64,000 nt of DNA from Rathayibacter rathayi. GTDB taxonomy: Bacteria; Actinomycetota; Actinomycetes; Actinomycetales; Microbacteriaceae. The DNA lies in NCBI RefSeq assembly GCF_004011095.1, contig NZ_CP028129.1, positions 1,798,001 through 1,862,000 on the forward strand. Reading direction: 5' to 3'. Numbering within the stretch: position 1 is the first letter of the stretch; every line of letters begins with the position of its first letter. The notes beneath the pieces are model-generated. The model saw only the letters and a program-made list of their open reading frames with translations. It was not told the DNA's origin and ran no database searches. Below, piece after piece: positions 42,914-53,204 of the stretch. Made by a program: the position numbers and the translations under genes.

Positions 42914-43959
42914 TAGCGACGGGTGGCGTCGTCGACTTCGCCGACAATCTCCTCAATGATGTCCTCCAAGAACAGCACTCCTGTGGCGCGGCCCTCCTCG
43001 TCGAACGCGCGCGCGAGGTGGGCTCCCGTGCGTCGCATGATCGCGAGGGCGTCTTCGAGGTCGGTGGCTTCGAAGATCGAGGCGAGTTGGCGGATCCGTT
43101 TGGCGGGGACGGGGAGGCGGAACTTCGCGCCTTCAGTGTCGCCGTCGAGGTCGAGGACGTCCTTGAGGTGGATGTAGCCCTCGGGGGTGCCGTCGGCGCC
43201 GAGGATCACGTAGCGCGAGAAGCCGTGTTTGGCGACGGCGCGTTCCACGTCGGCGGGGGTCGCTCCGCTGGGCAGGCTGACGATGCCGTCGAGGGGCAGG
43301 GCGACGTCGTGGACCTTCTTCTCGGTGAATTCGAACGCGGCGAGGAGGGTGCCGGTCGAGTCGCGGAGGGTGCCCTCGCGGGTGGACTGGTCGACGATCG
43401 TCTGCACCTCCTCGAGCGTGAATGTGCTGTTCGCCTCGTCCTTCGGTTCCACCTTGACGAGGCGGAGTACGCCGTTCGAGGTCGCGTTGAGCGCGACGAT
43501 GATCGGCCGGAGTACTCGGGCGATGGCGACCAGCGGCGGCGCCAGGAGCAGCACGGCGCGGTCGGGCATCGAGAACGAGATGTTCTTGGGCACCATCTCG
43601 CCGAGCACCACATGCAGGAACGACACGATCAGCAGGGTGATCACGAAGGCGACGGTGCCGGAGAACTCGTCGGGGATGCCGACGGCGTGCAGCGGCACTT
43701 CGAGCAGGTGGTGGATCGCCGGCTCGCTGACGTTGAGGATCAACAGCGAGCACACCGTGATACCCAGCTGCGTGGTCGCGAGCATGAGGGTGGCGTGCTC
43801 CATCGCAGCGAGCGCGGTGACGGCGCTGCGGCGCCCGCTCTCGGCAAGGGGTTCGATCTGGGAGCGGCGCGCGGAGATGACCGCGAATTCCGCTCCGACG
43901 AAGAAGGCGTTCGCGGCGAGGAGCACCACGAGCCAGGCGATTCCGGCCCAGTCACTCAT
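42913..43959 (-). CDS. CNNM/CBS-domain membrane protein (CorC/HlyC-like) 1
   Basis: 348 residues: a DUF21 membrane region (AWLVVLLAANAFFVGAEFAV, GEMVPKNISFSMPDRAVLLL) and a CBS pair (VALPLDGIVSLPSGATPADV, HGFSRYVILGADGTPEGYIH, GRATGVLFLEDIIEEIVGEV). It lacks the C-terminal transporter-associated CorC domain, so it is the short type. Such proteins are linked to Mg2+/Co2+ extrusion. Its start overlaps the end of the second CNNM gene by eight bases, forming a pair. Its stop coincides with the 42.8-kb inverted repeat. Confidence 0.9.
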   Translation of the reverse strand: MSDWAGIAWLVVLLAANAFFVGAEFAVISARRSQIEPLAESGRRSAVTALAAMEHATLMLATTQLGITVCSLLILNVSEPAIHHLLEVPLHAVGIPDEFSGTVAFVITLLIVSFLHVVLGEMVPKNISFSMPDRAVLLLAPPLVAIARVLRPIIVALNATSNGVLRLVKVEPKDEANSTFTLEEVQTIVDQSTREGTLRDSTGTLLAAFEFTEKKVHDVALPLDGIVSLPSGATPADVERAVAKHGFSRYVILGADGTPEGYIHLKDVLDLDGDTEGAKFRLPVPAKRIRQLASIFEATDLEDALAIMRRTGAHLARAFDEEGRATGVLFLEDIIEEIVGEVDDATRR

Positions 43960-45328
43960 CGGCGGTCTCCTTCCGACCGCGGTGTCCGCGGCCGACGTCG
44001 GCGAGCGGGTCGGGGCTGCCCTCGGGCTCCGCCTCGGGGTCGGGGGTGAAGCGGAGGCGGTCGATGCGGCGGCCGTCGAGCCGCTCGACGCGGAGGGAGC
44101 CGCCCTCGACGTCGACCTGGTCGCCGACGGCGGGGAGTCGGCCGAGCTCGCTCATCACGAAGCCGGCGACCGTCTCGTAGGGGCCCTCCTCGGGGATGTG
44201 CACGCCGGCGCGGTCGAGGATCTCGTCGGGGCGGAGCATGCCGGGGAAGGTGGTGGAGCCGGGGAGCTTCACGACGTCGGCGCGCGAGCGGTCGTGCTCG
44301 TCGGCGACCTCGCCGACCAGCTCCTCGACCAGGTCCTCGAGCGTCGCGACGCCCGCCGTTCCGCCGTACTCGTCGACGACGACCGCGAGCTGGAAGCCCC
44401 GCCCGCGCAGCTCCGTGAGCAGCACGTCGAGCTTCATCGTCTCGGGGACGCGCAGCGGCTCCGAGCGCAGCGCTGTGACCGGCACGTCCGAGCGTTTTCC
44501 GCGGGGCACGGCGACGGCCTGCTTGACGTGCACGACTCCGACGATGTCGTCGATGTCATCGTCGGTGATCGGGAACCGCGAGAACCCGGTGGTCCGGGCG
44601 AGGTCGAGCACATCCTGGGCCGTGCTCGCGCGCTCGACCGTCGACAGGCGCAGGCGCGGGGTCATCACGTCGCCCGCGGTCAGAGCGGAGAAGCGGAGGG
44701 TGCGCCCGAGCAGGTCGGCCGTGTCCTCCTCGAGCAGTCCCGCGCTGGCGGAGTGGCGCACGAGGCTCGAGAGCTCCTCGGCGCTGCGGGCGCCAGAGAG
44801 CTCCTCCTTCGGCTCGATGCCGACCAGGCGCAGTAGGGCGTTCGCGCTGCCGTTCAGCAGGGCGACGGCCGGGCGGAACACCGTCGTGAATGCGGTCTGG
44901 AGCGGTACGACGAGCTTCGCGGTCGCTCGCGGCAGCGCGAGGGCGAAGTTCTTCGGCACCAGCTCGCCGAAGATCATCGACAGCAGCGTCGCGATGACGA
45001 TCGCGATGACCGTCATCACCGGCGCGAGCGCCTCCTCCGGGATGCCGAGTCCGCTGAACGGCTCCTGGAGCAGCGTCGAGAGCGCCGGCTCCATCGTGTA
45101 GCCGGTCAGCAGCGTCGTGAGCGTGATTCCCAGCTGCGCGCTCGAGAGATGCGTGGAGGTGACGCGCAGCGCCGCGATCGTCAGCCCGAGGCGGGTCTCG
45201 CCGCGGTCGCGTCGGGCCTCGAGGTCGGCGCGGTCGAGGTTGACCAGCGCGAACTCGCTGGCCACGAAGACGCCGGTGCCCAGCGTCAGCAGCAGACCTA
45301 TTCCGAGAAGGAGCCACTCAGTTCCCAC
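43952..45328 (-). CDS. CNNM/CBS-domain membrane protein (CorC/HlyC-like) 2
   Basis: 458 residues from GTG 45328: DUF21 membrane domain (LGIGLLLTLGTGVFVASEFA, GELVPKNFALALPRATAKLV), CBS pair (DVMTPRLRLSTVERASTAQD, DDIVGVVHVKQAVAVPRGK, AVVVDEYGGTAGVATLEDLV) and a C-terminal CorC_HlyC domain (GMLRPDEILDRAGVHIPEEG, YETVAGFVMSELGRLPAVGD). This is the full-length form. It heads a two-gene operon with the shorter paralogue; CorA lies just upstream. Confidence 0.92.
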   Translation of the reverse strand: MGTEWLLLGIGLLLTLGTGVFVASEFALVNLDRADLEARRDRGETRLGLTIAALRVTSTHLSSAQLGITLTTLLTGYTMEPALSTLLQEPFSGLGIPEEALAPVMTVIAIVIATLLSMIFGELVPKNFALALPRATAKLVVPLQTAFTTVFRPAVALLNGSANALLRLVGIEPKEELSGARSAEELSSLVRHSASAGLLEEDTADLLGRTLRFSALTAGDVMTPRLRLSTVERASTAQDVLDLARTTGFSRFPITDDDIDDIVGVVHVKQAVAVPRGKRSDVPVTALRSEPLRVPETMKLDVLLTELRGRGFQLAVVVDEYGGTAGVATLEDLVEELVGEVADEHDRSRADVVKLPGSTTFPGMLRPDEILDRAGVHIPEEGPYETVAGFVMSELGRLPAVGDQVDVEGGSLRVERLDGRRIDRLRFTPDPEAEPEGSPDPLADVGRGHRGRKETADE

Positions 45329-45380
45329 GATGGTCGCTCCCGGTCACGAGAGGGAGGTGCGAGCCGTACCGGATGAGCCG

Positions 45381-45416
45381 GACGAGAAAAGCGGGAGCGA
45401 CGAGAAAAGCGGGAGC
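45381..45416. repeat. 18-bp tandem duplication upstream of the CNNM operon
   Basis: GACGAGAAAAGCGGGAGC occurs twice without a gap, 53 bases before the GTG of the second CNNM gene. It falls in the presumed promoter or leader between corA and the CNNM pair. The remaining gap 45329-45521 has no gene. Confidence 0.88.
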
Positions 45417-45521
45417 ACAGGAGAAGTCAACACAGGGCGGATGCGCAGAGGGAGGGGCGTCCATTGTGGCGTCGAGTCTACCGGGCGGGGGCGAGGGACG
45501 GGACTGCTCCGCTGTGCCCGG

Positions 45522-46544
45522 TCAGAGCCATTTCTTTCGCTTGAACACCGCATACAGCACGAATCCGAACAGCACCATCAGACCCAGCGCCCAGGGGTAG
45601 CCGAGCCGCCAGTGCAGCTCCGGCATGTCGTCGAAGTTCATCCCGTAGATGCCGGCCACGAGCGTCGGAGCGAACAGGATCGCCGCCCACGAGGAGATCG
45701 TGCGGATGACGTCGTTCTGGGCGAGCCCGGCCTCGGTCTGGCGGCGCGAGACGAGCGTCGAGTGCACGGTGAGCGCCTTGTCCAGGATCGCGCGGAGGGA
45801 GTCAACCGCCTCCGTGACGCGGATCGTGTGATCGAGCACGTCGCGCAGCGAGCGACGCAGCTCGATCCGCTCCGGCGAGGGCGAGGGCTCGCCCTCCGCG
45901 GGCGTGGAGTCCTGCAGCAGCTCGTGCACCAGCGCGGTCAGCGGCTGTACCGAGCGCTGGAAGTGGATGACCTCGCGCGAGAGCCGGTAGATGCGCTCCG
46001 ACAGCCCGTCGTCGGAGTCGTCGCCGAAGAGCTGATCTTCGATCTCGTCCACGTCGCCCTGCACGCCGAGAACCACGGGGGCGTACTCGTCGACGACCTG
46101 GTCGAGAATCGCGTAGAGCACAGCCTCCGGTCCGCGGGCCAGCAGCGCCGGGTCCTCTTCCAGCCGCCGCCGCACGCGGGCGAGGTCCGGCGAGTCGGCG
46201 TGCCGGATCGTCACCACGAAGTCCGGGCCCACGAAGACGTGCAACTCGCCAAAGACCACGGTCTCGGCGGCGTCCGCATAGCGCGCGGGCCGCAGGACCA
46301 CGAAGAGCCCGTCGTCGTAGCGCTCGAGCTTGGCCCGCTGGTGCCCGCTGAGCGCGTCCTCCACGGCGAGCGGATGCAGGCCGAACTCCTCGGCGACCGC
46401 CTCGACCTCCTCGCGGGTCGGCCGGTACAGCCCGATCCAGGCCATCCCCCGCTCGTCCCGCATCAGCTCGAAGGTGTCCTCGAGCGAGTCGGGGTTGCGG
46501 ATGCGGCGGCCGTCGACGTACACGGCGTTGTCGACGATGGTCAT
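45522..46544 (-). CDS. corA: Magnesium/cobalt transporter CorA
   Basis: 340 residues from ATG 46544. The long soluble N-terminal domain (WIGLYRPTREEVEAVAEEF, HPLAVEDALSGHQRAKLERY) is followed by the pore helix with the selectivity motif VAGIYGMNFDDMPELHW and a second helix ending in a Lys-rich tail (FKRKKWL). All CorA features are present. It neighbours two CNNM/CorC-type proteins, suggesting a divalent cation group. Confidence 0.94.
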   Translation of the reverse strand: MTIVDNAVYVDGRRIRNPDSLEDTFELMRDERGMAWIGLYRPTREEVEAVAEEFGLHPLAVEDALSGHQRAKLERYDDGLFVVLRPARYADAAETVVFGELHVFVGPDFVVTIRHADSPDLARVRRRLEEDPALLARGPEAVLYAILDQVVDEYAPVVLGVQGDVDEIEDQLFGDDSDDGLSERIYRLSREVIHFQRSVQPLTALVHELLQDSTPAEGEPSPSPERIELRRSLRDVLDHTIRVTEAVDSLRAILDKALTVHSTLVSRRQTEAGLAQNDVIRTISSWAAILFAPTLVAGIYGMNFDDMPELHWRLGYPWALGLMVLFGFVLYAVFKRKKWL

Positions 46545-46572
46545 GGGCTCGGTTCTAGCACGCGGCGCACGC

Positions 46573-48012
46573 TCACCAGCTGACCGGCAGCGCCTTGCCC
46601 TCCTCGTAGCCCGCCGCCGACTGCAGGCCGACGTGGGCGCGCTCGTGGAAATCGGCCACACTCCGGGCGCCGGCGTAGGCGAAGGAGGAACGCACGCCCG
46701 AGGTGATCATGTCGAGCAGATCCTCGACCGAGGGGCGCAGCGGGTCGAGGTAGATGGTGGAGGAGGAGATGCCTTCGGCGAAGAGGCGCTTGCGGGCCAG
46801 CTCGTAGGCGTCGAGGCGGTCGAACCGCTCCTGCACCGCCTTGGCCGACGCCATGCCCCAGCTCTCCTTGTAGACCCGGCCAGCCGCGTCGCTGCGCAGC
46901 TCCCCCGGCGCCTCGATCGTGCCCGCGAACCAGGAGCCGATCATCACGGAGGCGGCGCCCGCGGCCAGAGCGAGGGCGACGTCGCGCGGATAGCGCACTC
47001 CGCCGTCCGCCCAGACGTGGGCGCCCAGCTCCTGCGCGCGCTCCGCCGTCTCGAGGACCGCCGAGAACTGCGGGCGGCCGACCGCGGTCATCATCCGGGT
47101 CGTGCACATCGCGCCGGGGCCGACACCGACCTTGAGGATGTCTGCCCCGGCGTCGACGAGATCGTGCACCGCGTCCGCAGTGACGACGTTGCCCGCTGCG
47201 ATCGGCACCCCGAGATCGAGCGCCGAGACCGTCCGCAGCGCCCGCAGCATCCCCTCCTGATGGCCATGCGCGGTGTCGAGGACCAGGACGTCGACGCCCG
47301 CCGCGACGAGCGCGCGCGCCTTCGCCACGACGTCGCCGTTGATGCCGACCGCAGCCGCGACGCGCAGCCGCCCGTCGGCGTCGAGGGCCGGGTCGTAGAT
47401 CGTGGAGCGGAGCGCGCCGGTGCGCGAGAGCGTGCCGACCAGCGCGCCGTGGTGCAGTACCGGGGCGAAGTCGAGGTCGGCGGCCACCATGAGGTCGAAG
47501 GCGGCGCGCGCGGTGGGCACGTCGTCGGCGTCGATGGAGGCAGTGGCGCTGTGCACGAGGTCGCCCAGCCGCGCATCCGGCAGGGCGGTCGCCAGACGCG
47601 AGGCGGGGACGCAGCCCACGATCGCGCCGCCCTCCTCCTGCACCACGAAACCGTGGCCGGCAACGGCCGGCAGGATGCGCAGCGCCTCCTCCACAGTGGT
47701 GGCCGCCGAGGCGGTGAGGGCACCGGAGAAGGCGACCGGCTGGCGCTTCACCCAGCGGATCGCGGCGTCCAGGGCCTGCAGGGGCATGTCCTGCGGCAGG
47801 ACGCCGAGGCCGCCGCGGCGAGCCAGCGTCGCCGCCAGACGCTGACCCGTGACCGAGTTCATGTTCGAGGAGACGATCGGGATCGTCGCCCCCGTGCCGT
47901 CGCCCGGAGCGAGCGACACGTCCAGGCGGCTCGTCACAGATGAGCGGCCGGGGACGAGGAAGACGTCCGAGTAGGTGAGGTCGCCTGAGGGTGTGCCGCC
48001 GGAGAAACGCAT
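46573..48012 (-). CDS. guaB1: GuaB1 family IMP dehydrogenase-related protein
   Basis: 479 residues. It has the catalytic loop VGVGPGAMCTTRMMTAVG, the phosphate-binding VWADGGVRYPRDVALALAAG, a central CBS pair (GHGFVVQEEGGAIVGCVPAS) and YKESWGMASAKAVQERF. Sequence places it in the actinobacterial GuaB1 clade, members of which act as GMP reductase in purine salvage rather than in GMP synthesis. It is 28 bases upstream of corA, on the same strand. Confidence 0.9.
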   Translation of the reverse strand: MRFSGGTPSGDLTYSDVFLVPGRSSVTSRLDVSLAPGDGTGATIPIVSSNMNSVTGQRLAATLARRGGLGVLPQDMPLQALDAAIRWVKRQPVAFSGALTASAATTVEEALRILPAVAGHGFVVQEEGGAIVGCVPASRLATALPDARLGDLVHSATASIDADDVPTARAAFDLMVAADLDFAPVLHHGALVGTLSRTGALRSTIYDPALDADGRLRVAAAVGINGDVVAKARALVAAGVDVLVLDTAHGHQEGMLRALRTVSALDLGVPIAAGNVVTADAVHDLVDAGADILKVGVGPGAMCTTRMMTAVGRPQFSAVLETAERAQELGAHVWADGGVRYPRDVALALAAGAASVMIGSWFAGTIEAPGELRSDAAGRVYKESWGMASAKAVQERFDRLDAYELARKRLFAEGISSSTIYLDPLRPSVEDLLDMITSGVRSSFAYAGARSVADFHERAHVGLQSAAGYEEGKALPVSW

Positions 48013-48236
48013 GGGGAAACGCTACTGCGGCGCGGCCCCGGGTCGGCCGTGCAGGGAACGGGGTTGGGCGCGGAGGGAACGGGGCTAGGCTTGCTGATCG
48101 GGACGGGACCAGGCGACGGCACCGGTTCCCGTGGTGCGAGGACGACCTCCTCCGCTGCGGTAGCAGGCGCCGAGGGATGCGACGGGCCCGTCCGGATGAT
48201 CAATGATGAATCAACGGAGAGAGTGGGCGATCGGCT

Positions 48237-51200
48237 GTGTCGAGCCAGTTGACCGGAGCAGGAACAGAGCAGGGCGCGGAGGACTTCGGAGCCAACGAGT
48301 GGCTCGTGGAGGAGCTGTACGAGCAGTACAGCGCCGACCGCGCCTCGGTGGACGAGTCCTGGTGGCCCATCCTGGAGCGCTACGGCGCCCAGCTCGCGAA
48401 CTCCGGCAAGACCGCGCCGGCGCCCGCCCCGCCGCGGCACAGCAGGCACCGGTCGCCGAGCGGATCTCCTCGAGCGGCGGAGGTGCCGTGACCCATCCCG
48501 CCCCCACGTCCTCCGAGCAGGCCCCCGCATCCCGCACGACGTCCAAGCAGCCCAAAGCCCAGCCGATCCCGGCCGACGCGCCGGTGAGCAAGCCTGCTGA
48601 GGAGGACTCCACGCCGAACGAGGACGTCGTCACTCCGCTGCGCGGCATGGCGAAGAGCCTCGCGACAAACATGGACGCCAGCCTCAGCATCCCCACCGCC
48701 ACGAGCGTCCGAACGATCCCGGCGAAGCTGATGATCGACAACCGCATCGTGATCAACAACCACCTGCGCCGCACCCGCGGCGGCAAGGTCTCGTTCACCC
48801 ACGTCATCGGCTGGGCGCTCATCCGCGCGCTCAAGGACTTCCCGAGCCAGAACGTCTTCTACGACGAGGTCGACGGCAAGCCGGCGGTCGTCGCTCCCGC
48901 GCACGTCAACCTGGGCATCGCGATCGACATGCCCAAGCCCGACGGCACCCGCGCCCTGCTCGTCCCGAGCATCAAGCGCGCGGACACACTCAGCTTCACC
49001 GCCTACCTCTCGGCCTACGAGGACCTAGTCAAGCGGGCCCGCGGCAACAAGCTCGTCGCCGGCGACTTCGCGGGCACCACGCTCTCGCTGACGAACCCCG
49101 GCGGCATCGGCACGGTCCACTCGGTCCCGCGCCTGATGAAGGGCCAGGGCTGCATCATCGGCGCCGGTGCCCTCGAGTACCCGGCCGAGTTCCAGGGCGC
49201 GTCCGAGAAGACGCTGGTCGAGCTGGGCATCGGCAAGACCATCACCCTGACCTCGACCTACGACCACCGCGTCATCCAGGGCGCCGGCTCGGGCGAGTTC
49301 CTGGGGATCGTGCACGAGCTGCTGCTCGGCGGTCGCGACTTCTACGAGGACATCTTCGCCGCTCTACGCATCCCCTACGACCCGATCCACTGGTCGACCG
49401 ACATCGCCGTCGACCTGGCCGAGCGCGTCTCCAAGACCGCCCGCGTCCAGGAGCTCATCAATTCGTTCCGCGTCCGCGGGCACCTGATGGCCGACGTCGA
49501 TCCGCTGGAGTACGTGCAGCGCTCGCACCCCGACCTCGCCATCGAGAGCCACGGACTCACCTTCTGGGACCTCGACCGCGAATTCGTCACGGACGGTTTC
49601 GGCGGCAAACGCCAGCTCAAGCTCCGCGACATCCTCGGCATCCTCCGCGACTCCTATTGCCGCACGGTCGGCGTCGAGTACATGCACATCCAGGACCCAG
49701 AGCAGCGCGCGTGGATGCAGCACAAGCTCGAGCGCGGCTACGAGAAGCCGGGCCACGACGAGCAGCTGCGCATCCTCGGCAAGCTCAACGAGGCCGAAGC
49801 CTTCGAGACCTTTCTGCAGACCAAGTACGTGGGCCAGAAGCGCTTCTCGCTCGAGGGCGGGGAGTCGCTGATCGCCCTCTTGGACGCTGTGCTGCAGGGC
49901 GCGGCCGACGAGCAGCTCGACGAGGTCGCGATCGGGATGGCCCACCGCGGTCGCCTGAACGTCCTGACCAACATCGCCGGCAAGACCTACGGTCAGATCT
50001 TCCGCGAGTTCGAGGGCACGCAGGACCCGCGCACGGTCCAGGGCTCCGGAGACGTGAAGTATCACCTCGGCACCGAGGGCACCTTCCGCGGTGCGGCCGG
50101 CGAGGAGATCCCCGTGTACCTCGCGGCGAATCCCTCCCACCTCGAGGCCGTCAACGGTGTGCTCGAGGGCATCGTCCGCGCCAAGCAGGACCGCAAGCCC
50201 ATCGGCACCTTCACCACGCTGCCGATCCTCGTTCACGGTGACGCGGCGATGGCGGGTCAGGGCGTGGTCGTCGAGACCCTGCAGATGTCGCAGTTGCGCG
50301 CGTACCGCACCGGCGGCACGATCCACATCAACATCAACAACCAGGTCGGATTCACGACTCCGCCGCACGAGGCGCGCACCTCGATCTACTCGACCGACGG
50401 CGCCAAGTCGATCCAGGCACCGATCTTCCATGTGAACGGCGATGACCCGGAGGCCGTCGTGCACGTCGGCCAGCTCGCGTTCGAATACCGCCAGCGCTTC
50501 CACCGCGACGTGGTCATCGACCTGATCTGCTACCGCCGCCGCGGGCACAACGAGGGCGACGACCCCTCGATGACCCAGCCGCTGATGTACAGCCTGATCG
50601 AGGCGAAGCGCTCGGTGCGCAAGCTCTACACCGAGGCGCTCGTGGGTCGCGGCGACATCACCGAGCAGGAGTACGACCACGCGCACCAGGACTTCCAGAA
50701 CCGCCTGGAGCGCGCCTTCGCCGAGACCCACGCCGCGCAGACCGGCGCGATCCCCGTGATCACCGCCAACGGTGACTCCGTGGCCGACCTTGAACTGCCC
50801 GACGCGCAGCAGGGCGAGGACTATCCGGGCGAGCCCGAGGTGACCGGAGTGAAGAACGAGGTCATCACCCGCATCGGCGACGCCTTTACCACTCCGCCCG
50901 AGGGCTTCACCGTGCACCCGAAGCTCCAGCAGCTCCTCACCAAGCGCAAAGAGATGAGCCGCTCCGGCTCGATCGACTGGGCGTTCGGCGAACTGCTCGC
51001 GCTCGGCTCGCTCCTGCTCGAGGACACCCCGGTGCGCCTGGTCGGCCAGGACACCCGCCGCGGCACCTTCGTCCAGCGCCACGCCGTGCTGCACGACCGC
51101 GAGAACGGTCAGGAGTGGCTGCCGCTGATGAACCTGTCCGAGCAGCAGGCGCGGCTCTGGATCTACGACTCGCTGCTCTCGGAATACGCGGCGATGGCGT

Positions 51201-51991
51201 TCGAGTACGGCTACTCGGTCGAGCGGCCCGACTCGCTCGTGCTGTGGGAGGCGCAGTTCGGCGACTTCGCGAACGGCGCCCAGATCGTGATCGACGAGTT
51301 CATCTCGTCGGCCGAGCAGAAGTGGGGACAGCGTTCCTCGCTCGTGCTCCTGCTCCCGCACGGCTATGAAGGCCAGGGGCCCGACCACTCGTCGGCCCGG
51401 ATCGAGCGCTACCTGCAGATGTGCGCCGAGCGGAACATGACCGTCGCACGCCCGTCGACGCCAGCGTCATACTTCCACCTGCTGCGCCGCCAGGCCTACT
51501 CGCGTCCGCGCCGCCCGCTCGTCGTCTTTACTCCGAAGGCGATGCTGCGCCTGCGCGGAGCATCGAGCCCCGTGGAGGACTTCACCTCGGGACGCTTCGA
51601 ACCGGTGATCGACGACGCGCGGATCCAGGACGCCTCGGCCGTGCAGCGCGTGCTGTTGCACGCCGGCAAGGTCCACTACGACCTCAAGGCCGAGCTGGAG
51701 AAAAAGCCGGACGACGCCATCGCGCTAGTCCGGGTCGAGCAGTACTACCCGGCACCGATCGACGAGTTGCGCGGCATCGCCGAGCGCTACCCCGACGCGG
51801 AGTTCGTCTGGGTGCAGGACGAGCCCGAGAACCAGGGCGCCTGGCCGTTCATCGCCCTCGAGGTGGCTCCGAAGCTGGGCCGCGCGATCCGCGTGGTCTC
51901 GCGTCCGGCGGCGGCCTCGCCCGCGGCCGGTTCGGCCAAGCGGCACGCCTCCGAGCAGGCCGACTTGCTGTCGCGGGCGCTCACCCGCTGA
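48237..51991 (+). CDS. kgd: Multifunctional 2-oxoglutarate metabolism enzyme (E1 plus E2-like domain), with an apparent frameshift near the N-terminus
   Basis: About 1250 residues. The N-terminus is in one frame from GTG 48237 (FGANEWLVEELYEQYSADRA, SVDESWWPILERYGAQL). The rest is in the next frame from about 48430 (PAAAQQAPVAERISSSGGG onward), so one base is missing in the C-rich run 48421-48435. An E2-like acyltransferase domain follows (VRTIPAKLMIDNRIVINNHL, TSTYDHRVIQGAGSGEFLG), then the thiamine-dependent E1 (IGMAHRGRLNVLTNIAGKTY, GDDPSMTQPLMYSLIEAKR, VLLLPHGYEGQGPDHSSARI). It decarboxylates 2-oxoglutarate in the TCA cycle. It should not be interpreted as non-functional on this sequence alone. 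Confidence 0.92.
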
Positions 51992-51995
51992 CCAG

Positions 51996-52064
51996 GGCTC
52001 GCGACATCCCGTTCGGCTCGTCGGAACCTCACGGTCCGGCGGGCCGAACCTGTTCTCGCGAGCC
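51996..52064. terminator. Nested inverted repeat between kgd and rsrA (bidirectional terminator)
   Basis: Outer arms GGCTCGCGA (51996-52004) and TCGCGAGCC (52056-52064) and inner arms GTTCGGC (52011-52017) and GCCGAAC (52043-52049) pair perfectly around unpaired stretches. It starts five bases after the kgd stop and precedes the convergent rsrA end, so it can serve both genes. Confidence 0.65.
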
Positions 52065-52086
52065 GGCGGTGCTCCGAGCGGCTCGA

Positions 52087-52350
52087 CTAGAGGCGCGCAG
52101 AAGCGGACGAGTGCGCAGCGTGCTCGTCACGGAGCATCCCGAGCACCTGGGCGCGCAGGTCCTCCGGTGCGGTCTCCTTGCAGGCGCGCTGCACCGCGAC
52201 GGTCAGGACAACGCCGACCTTCGCCTCGTCGGCGCAGTCGACGCACCCGGCCATGTGCTCGCGGATGTCGGCGGCGTCCTCCTTGCACAGCTCGTTGTGG
52301 AGGTACTCCTCGAGCTCGGCCTTCGCCTTCGTGCAGCCGCTGTCGGTCAT
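52087..52350 (-). CDS. rsrA: Mycothiol-system anti-sigma factor RsrA-like (zinc-binding)
   Basis: 87 residues. The zinc anti-sigma motif [11 protein letters not shown] (HxxxCxxC) with the preceding [19 protein letters not shown] is diagnostic. RsrA binds SigR until oxidation forms a disulfide and releases it. ATG 52350 overlaps the sigR stop by four bases. This pair controls thiol-oxidative stress genes in actinobacteria, consistent with the mycothiol enzymes here. Confidence 0.92.
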   Translation of the reverse strand: MTDSGCTKAKAELEEYLHNELCKEDAADIREHMAGCVDCADEAKVGVVLTVAVQRACKETAPEDLRAQVLGMLRDEHAAHSSASARL

Positions 52351-53048
52351 TTCGTGCTCCCGGAAGTGAATGCGGCGCGGAATCCGCGCTCGCGTGCGTA
52401 GTCGGTGAGTCGTTCGCGCAGCATGCGCCGGCCGCGGTGCAACCGGCTCATGACGGTCCCGACGGGGGTCTTCATGATGTCCGCGATCTCCTGGTAGGAG
52501 AAGCCCTCGACGTCCGCGAAGTAGACGGCGAGCCGGAAGTCCTCCGGGATCGCCTGGAGCGCCTCCTTCACCGCGGTATCGGGGAGGTGGTCGATCGCCT
52601 CCGCCTCGGCCGAGCGGCTCGAGGTAGCCGTGGTCGACTCGGCGCCGCCCAACTGCCAGTCCTCGAGCTCGTCGATCGCGCTCTGGTAGGGCTCGCGCTG
52701 CTTCTTGCGGTACGAGTTGATGAACGTATTGGTGAGGATGCGGTACAGCCAGGCTTTGAGGTTCGTGCCCTGCTCGAACTGGCGGAACGCGCCGAAGGCC
52801 TTCGCGAACGTTTCCTGCACGAGGTCCTGCGCGTCCGAGGGGTTCTTCGTCATCCGCAGACCGGCCGCGTAAAGCTGGTCGATGAAAGGCAGCGCCTGCT
52901 GCTCGAAGAGGGAGCGGAGATCGACGGGAGCCTGGACCGGGGCGTCGTCCAGCGACTCCTCGACGGTCTCCACAATCGTCTGCTCCGCGTCGGCGGGCGC
53001 GGGAGCCTCGTCGGCGGGGGTGGTGCGGGGTTCGTCGTCGCGAGTCAT
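52347..53048 (-). CDS. sigR: ECF sigma factor SigR/SigH-like
   Basis: 233 residues from ATG 53048. Acidic/Pro-rich N-terminus, then region 2 ([40 protein letters not shown]) and region 4 ([20 protein letters not shown]). It is followed by rsrA with an ATGA overlap. I looked for the typical SigR autoregulatory promoter (GGAAT with GTT spaced 18) in the sequence upstream and did not find one. Possible start codons farther upstream give no recognisable domain. Confidence 0.93.
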   Translation of the reverse strand: MTRDDEPRTTPADEAPAPADAEQTIVETVEESLDDAPVQAPVDLRSLFEQQALPFIDQLYAAGLRMTKNPSDAQDLVQETFAKAFGAFRQFEQGTNLKAWLYRILTNTFINSYRKKQREPYQSAIDELEDWQLGGAESTTATSSRSAEAEAIDHLPDTAVKEALQAIPEDFRLAVYFADVEGFSYQEIADIMKTPVGTVMSRLHRGRRMLRERLTDYARERGFRAAFTSGSTK

Positions 53049-53190
53049 CACGAGCGATTCTAGAGCGGCGGCGCGGCGGAGGACCGGGGTTGCGGGTCGC
53101 GGACGCCTGCGGGTGGCGGGTCGGAGAGTCGCGGGTGCTGCCGTCATGCTCCGCCTCCGTCACGCTCCTGCCGACGCCCTGCGCGCCGAC

Positions 53191-53196
53191 TATCCT
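53191..53196 (+). promoter_or_regulatory. -10 element for a probable leaderless aroA transcript
   Basis: TATCCT ends eight bases before the aroA ATG at 53205, and CTGCCG lies 17 bases upstream of it (53168-53173). A transcript would start at or within a base of the ATG. Tentative. Confidence 0.4.
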
Positions 53197-53204
53197 GACA
53201 ACCG

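Noticed and set aside
49364..51388. A 674-codon open frame antisense to kgd
   Set aside because: It is the mirror of a highly biased GC-rich gene; kgd carries all catalytic motifs and the antisense product is unlike any protein family.
52347..53204. Autoregulatory SigR-type promoter before sigR
   Set aside because: No GGAAT with GTT at the right spacing was found upstream of the sigR start.
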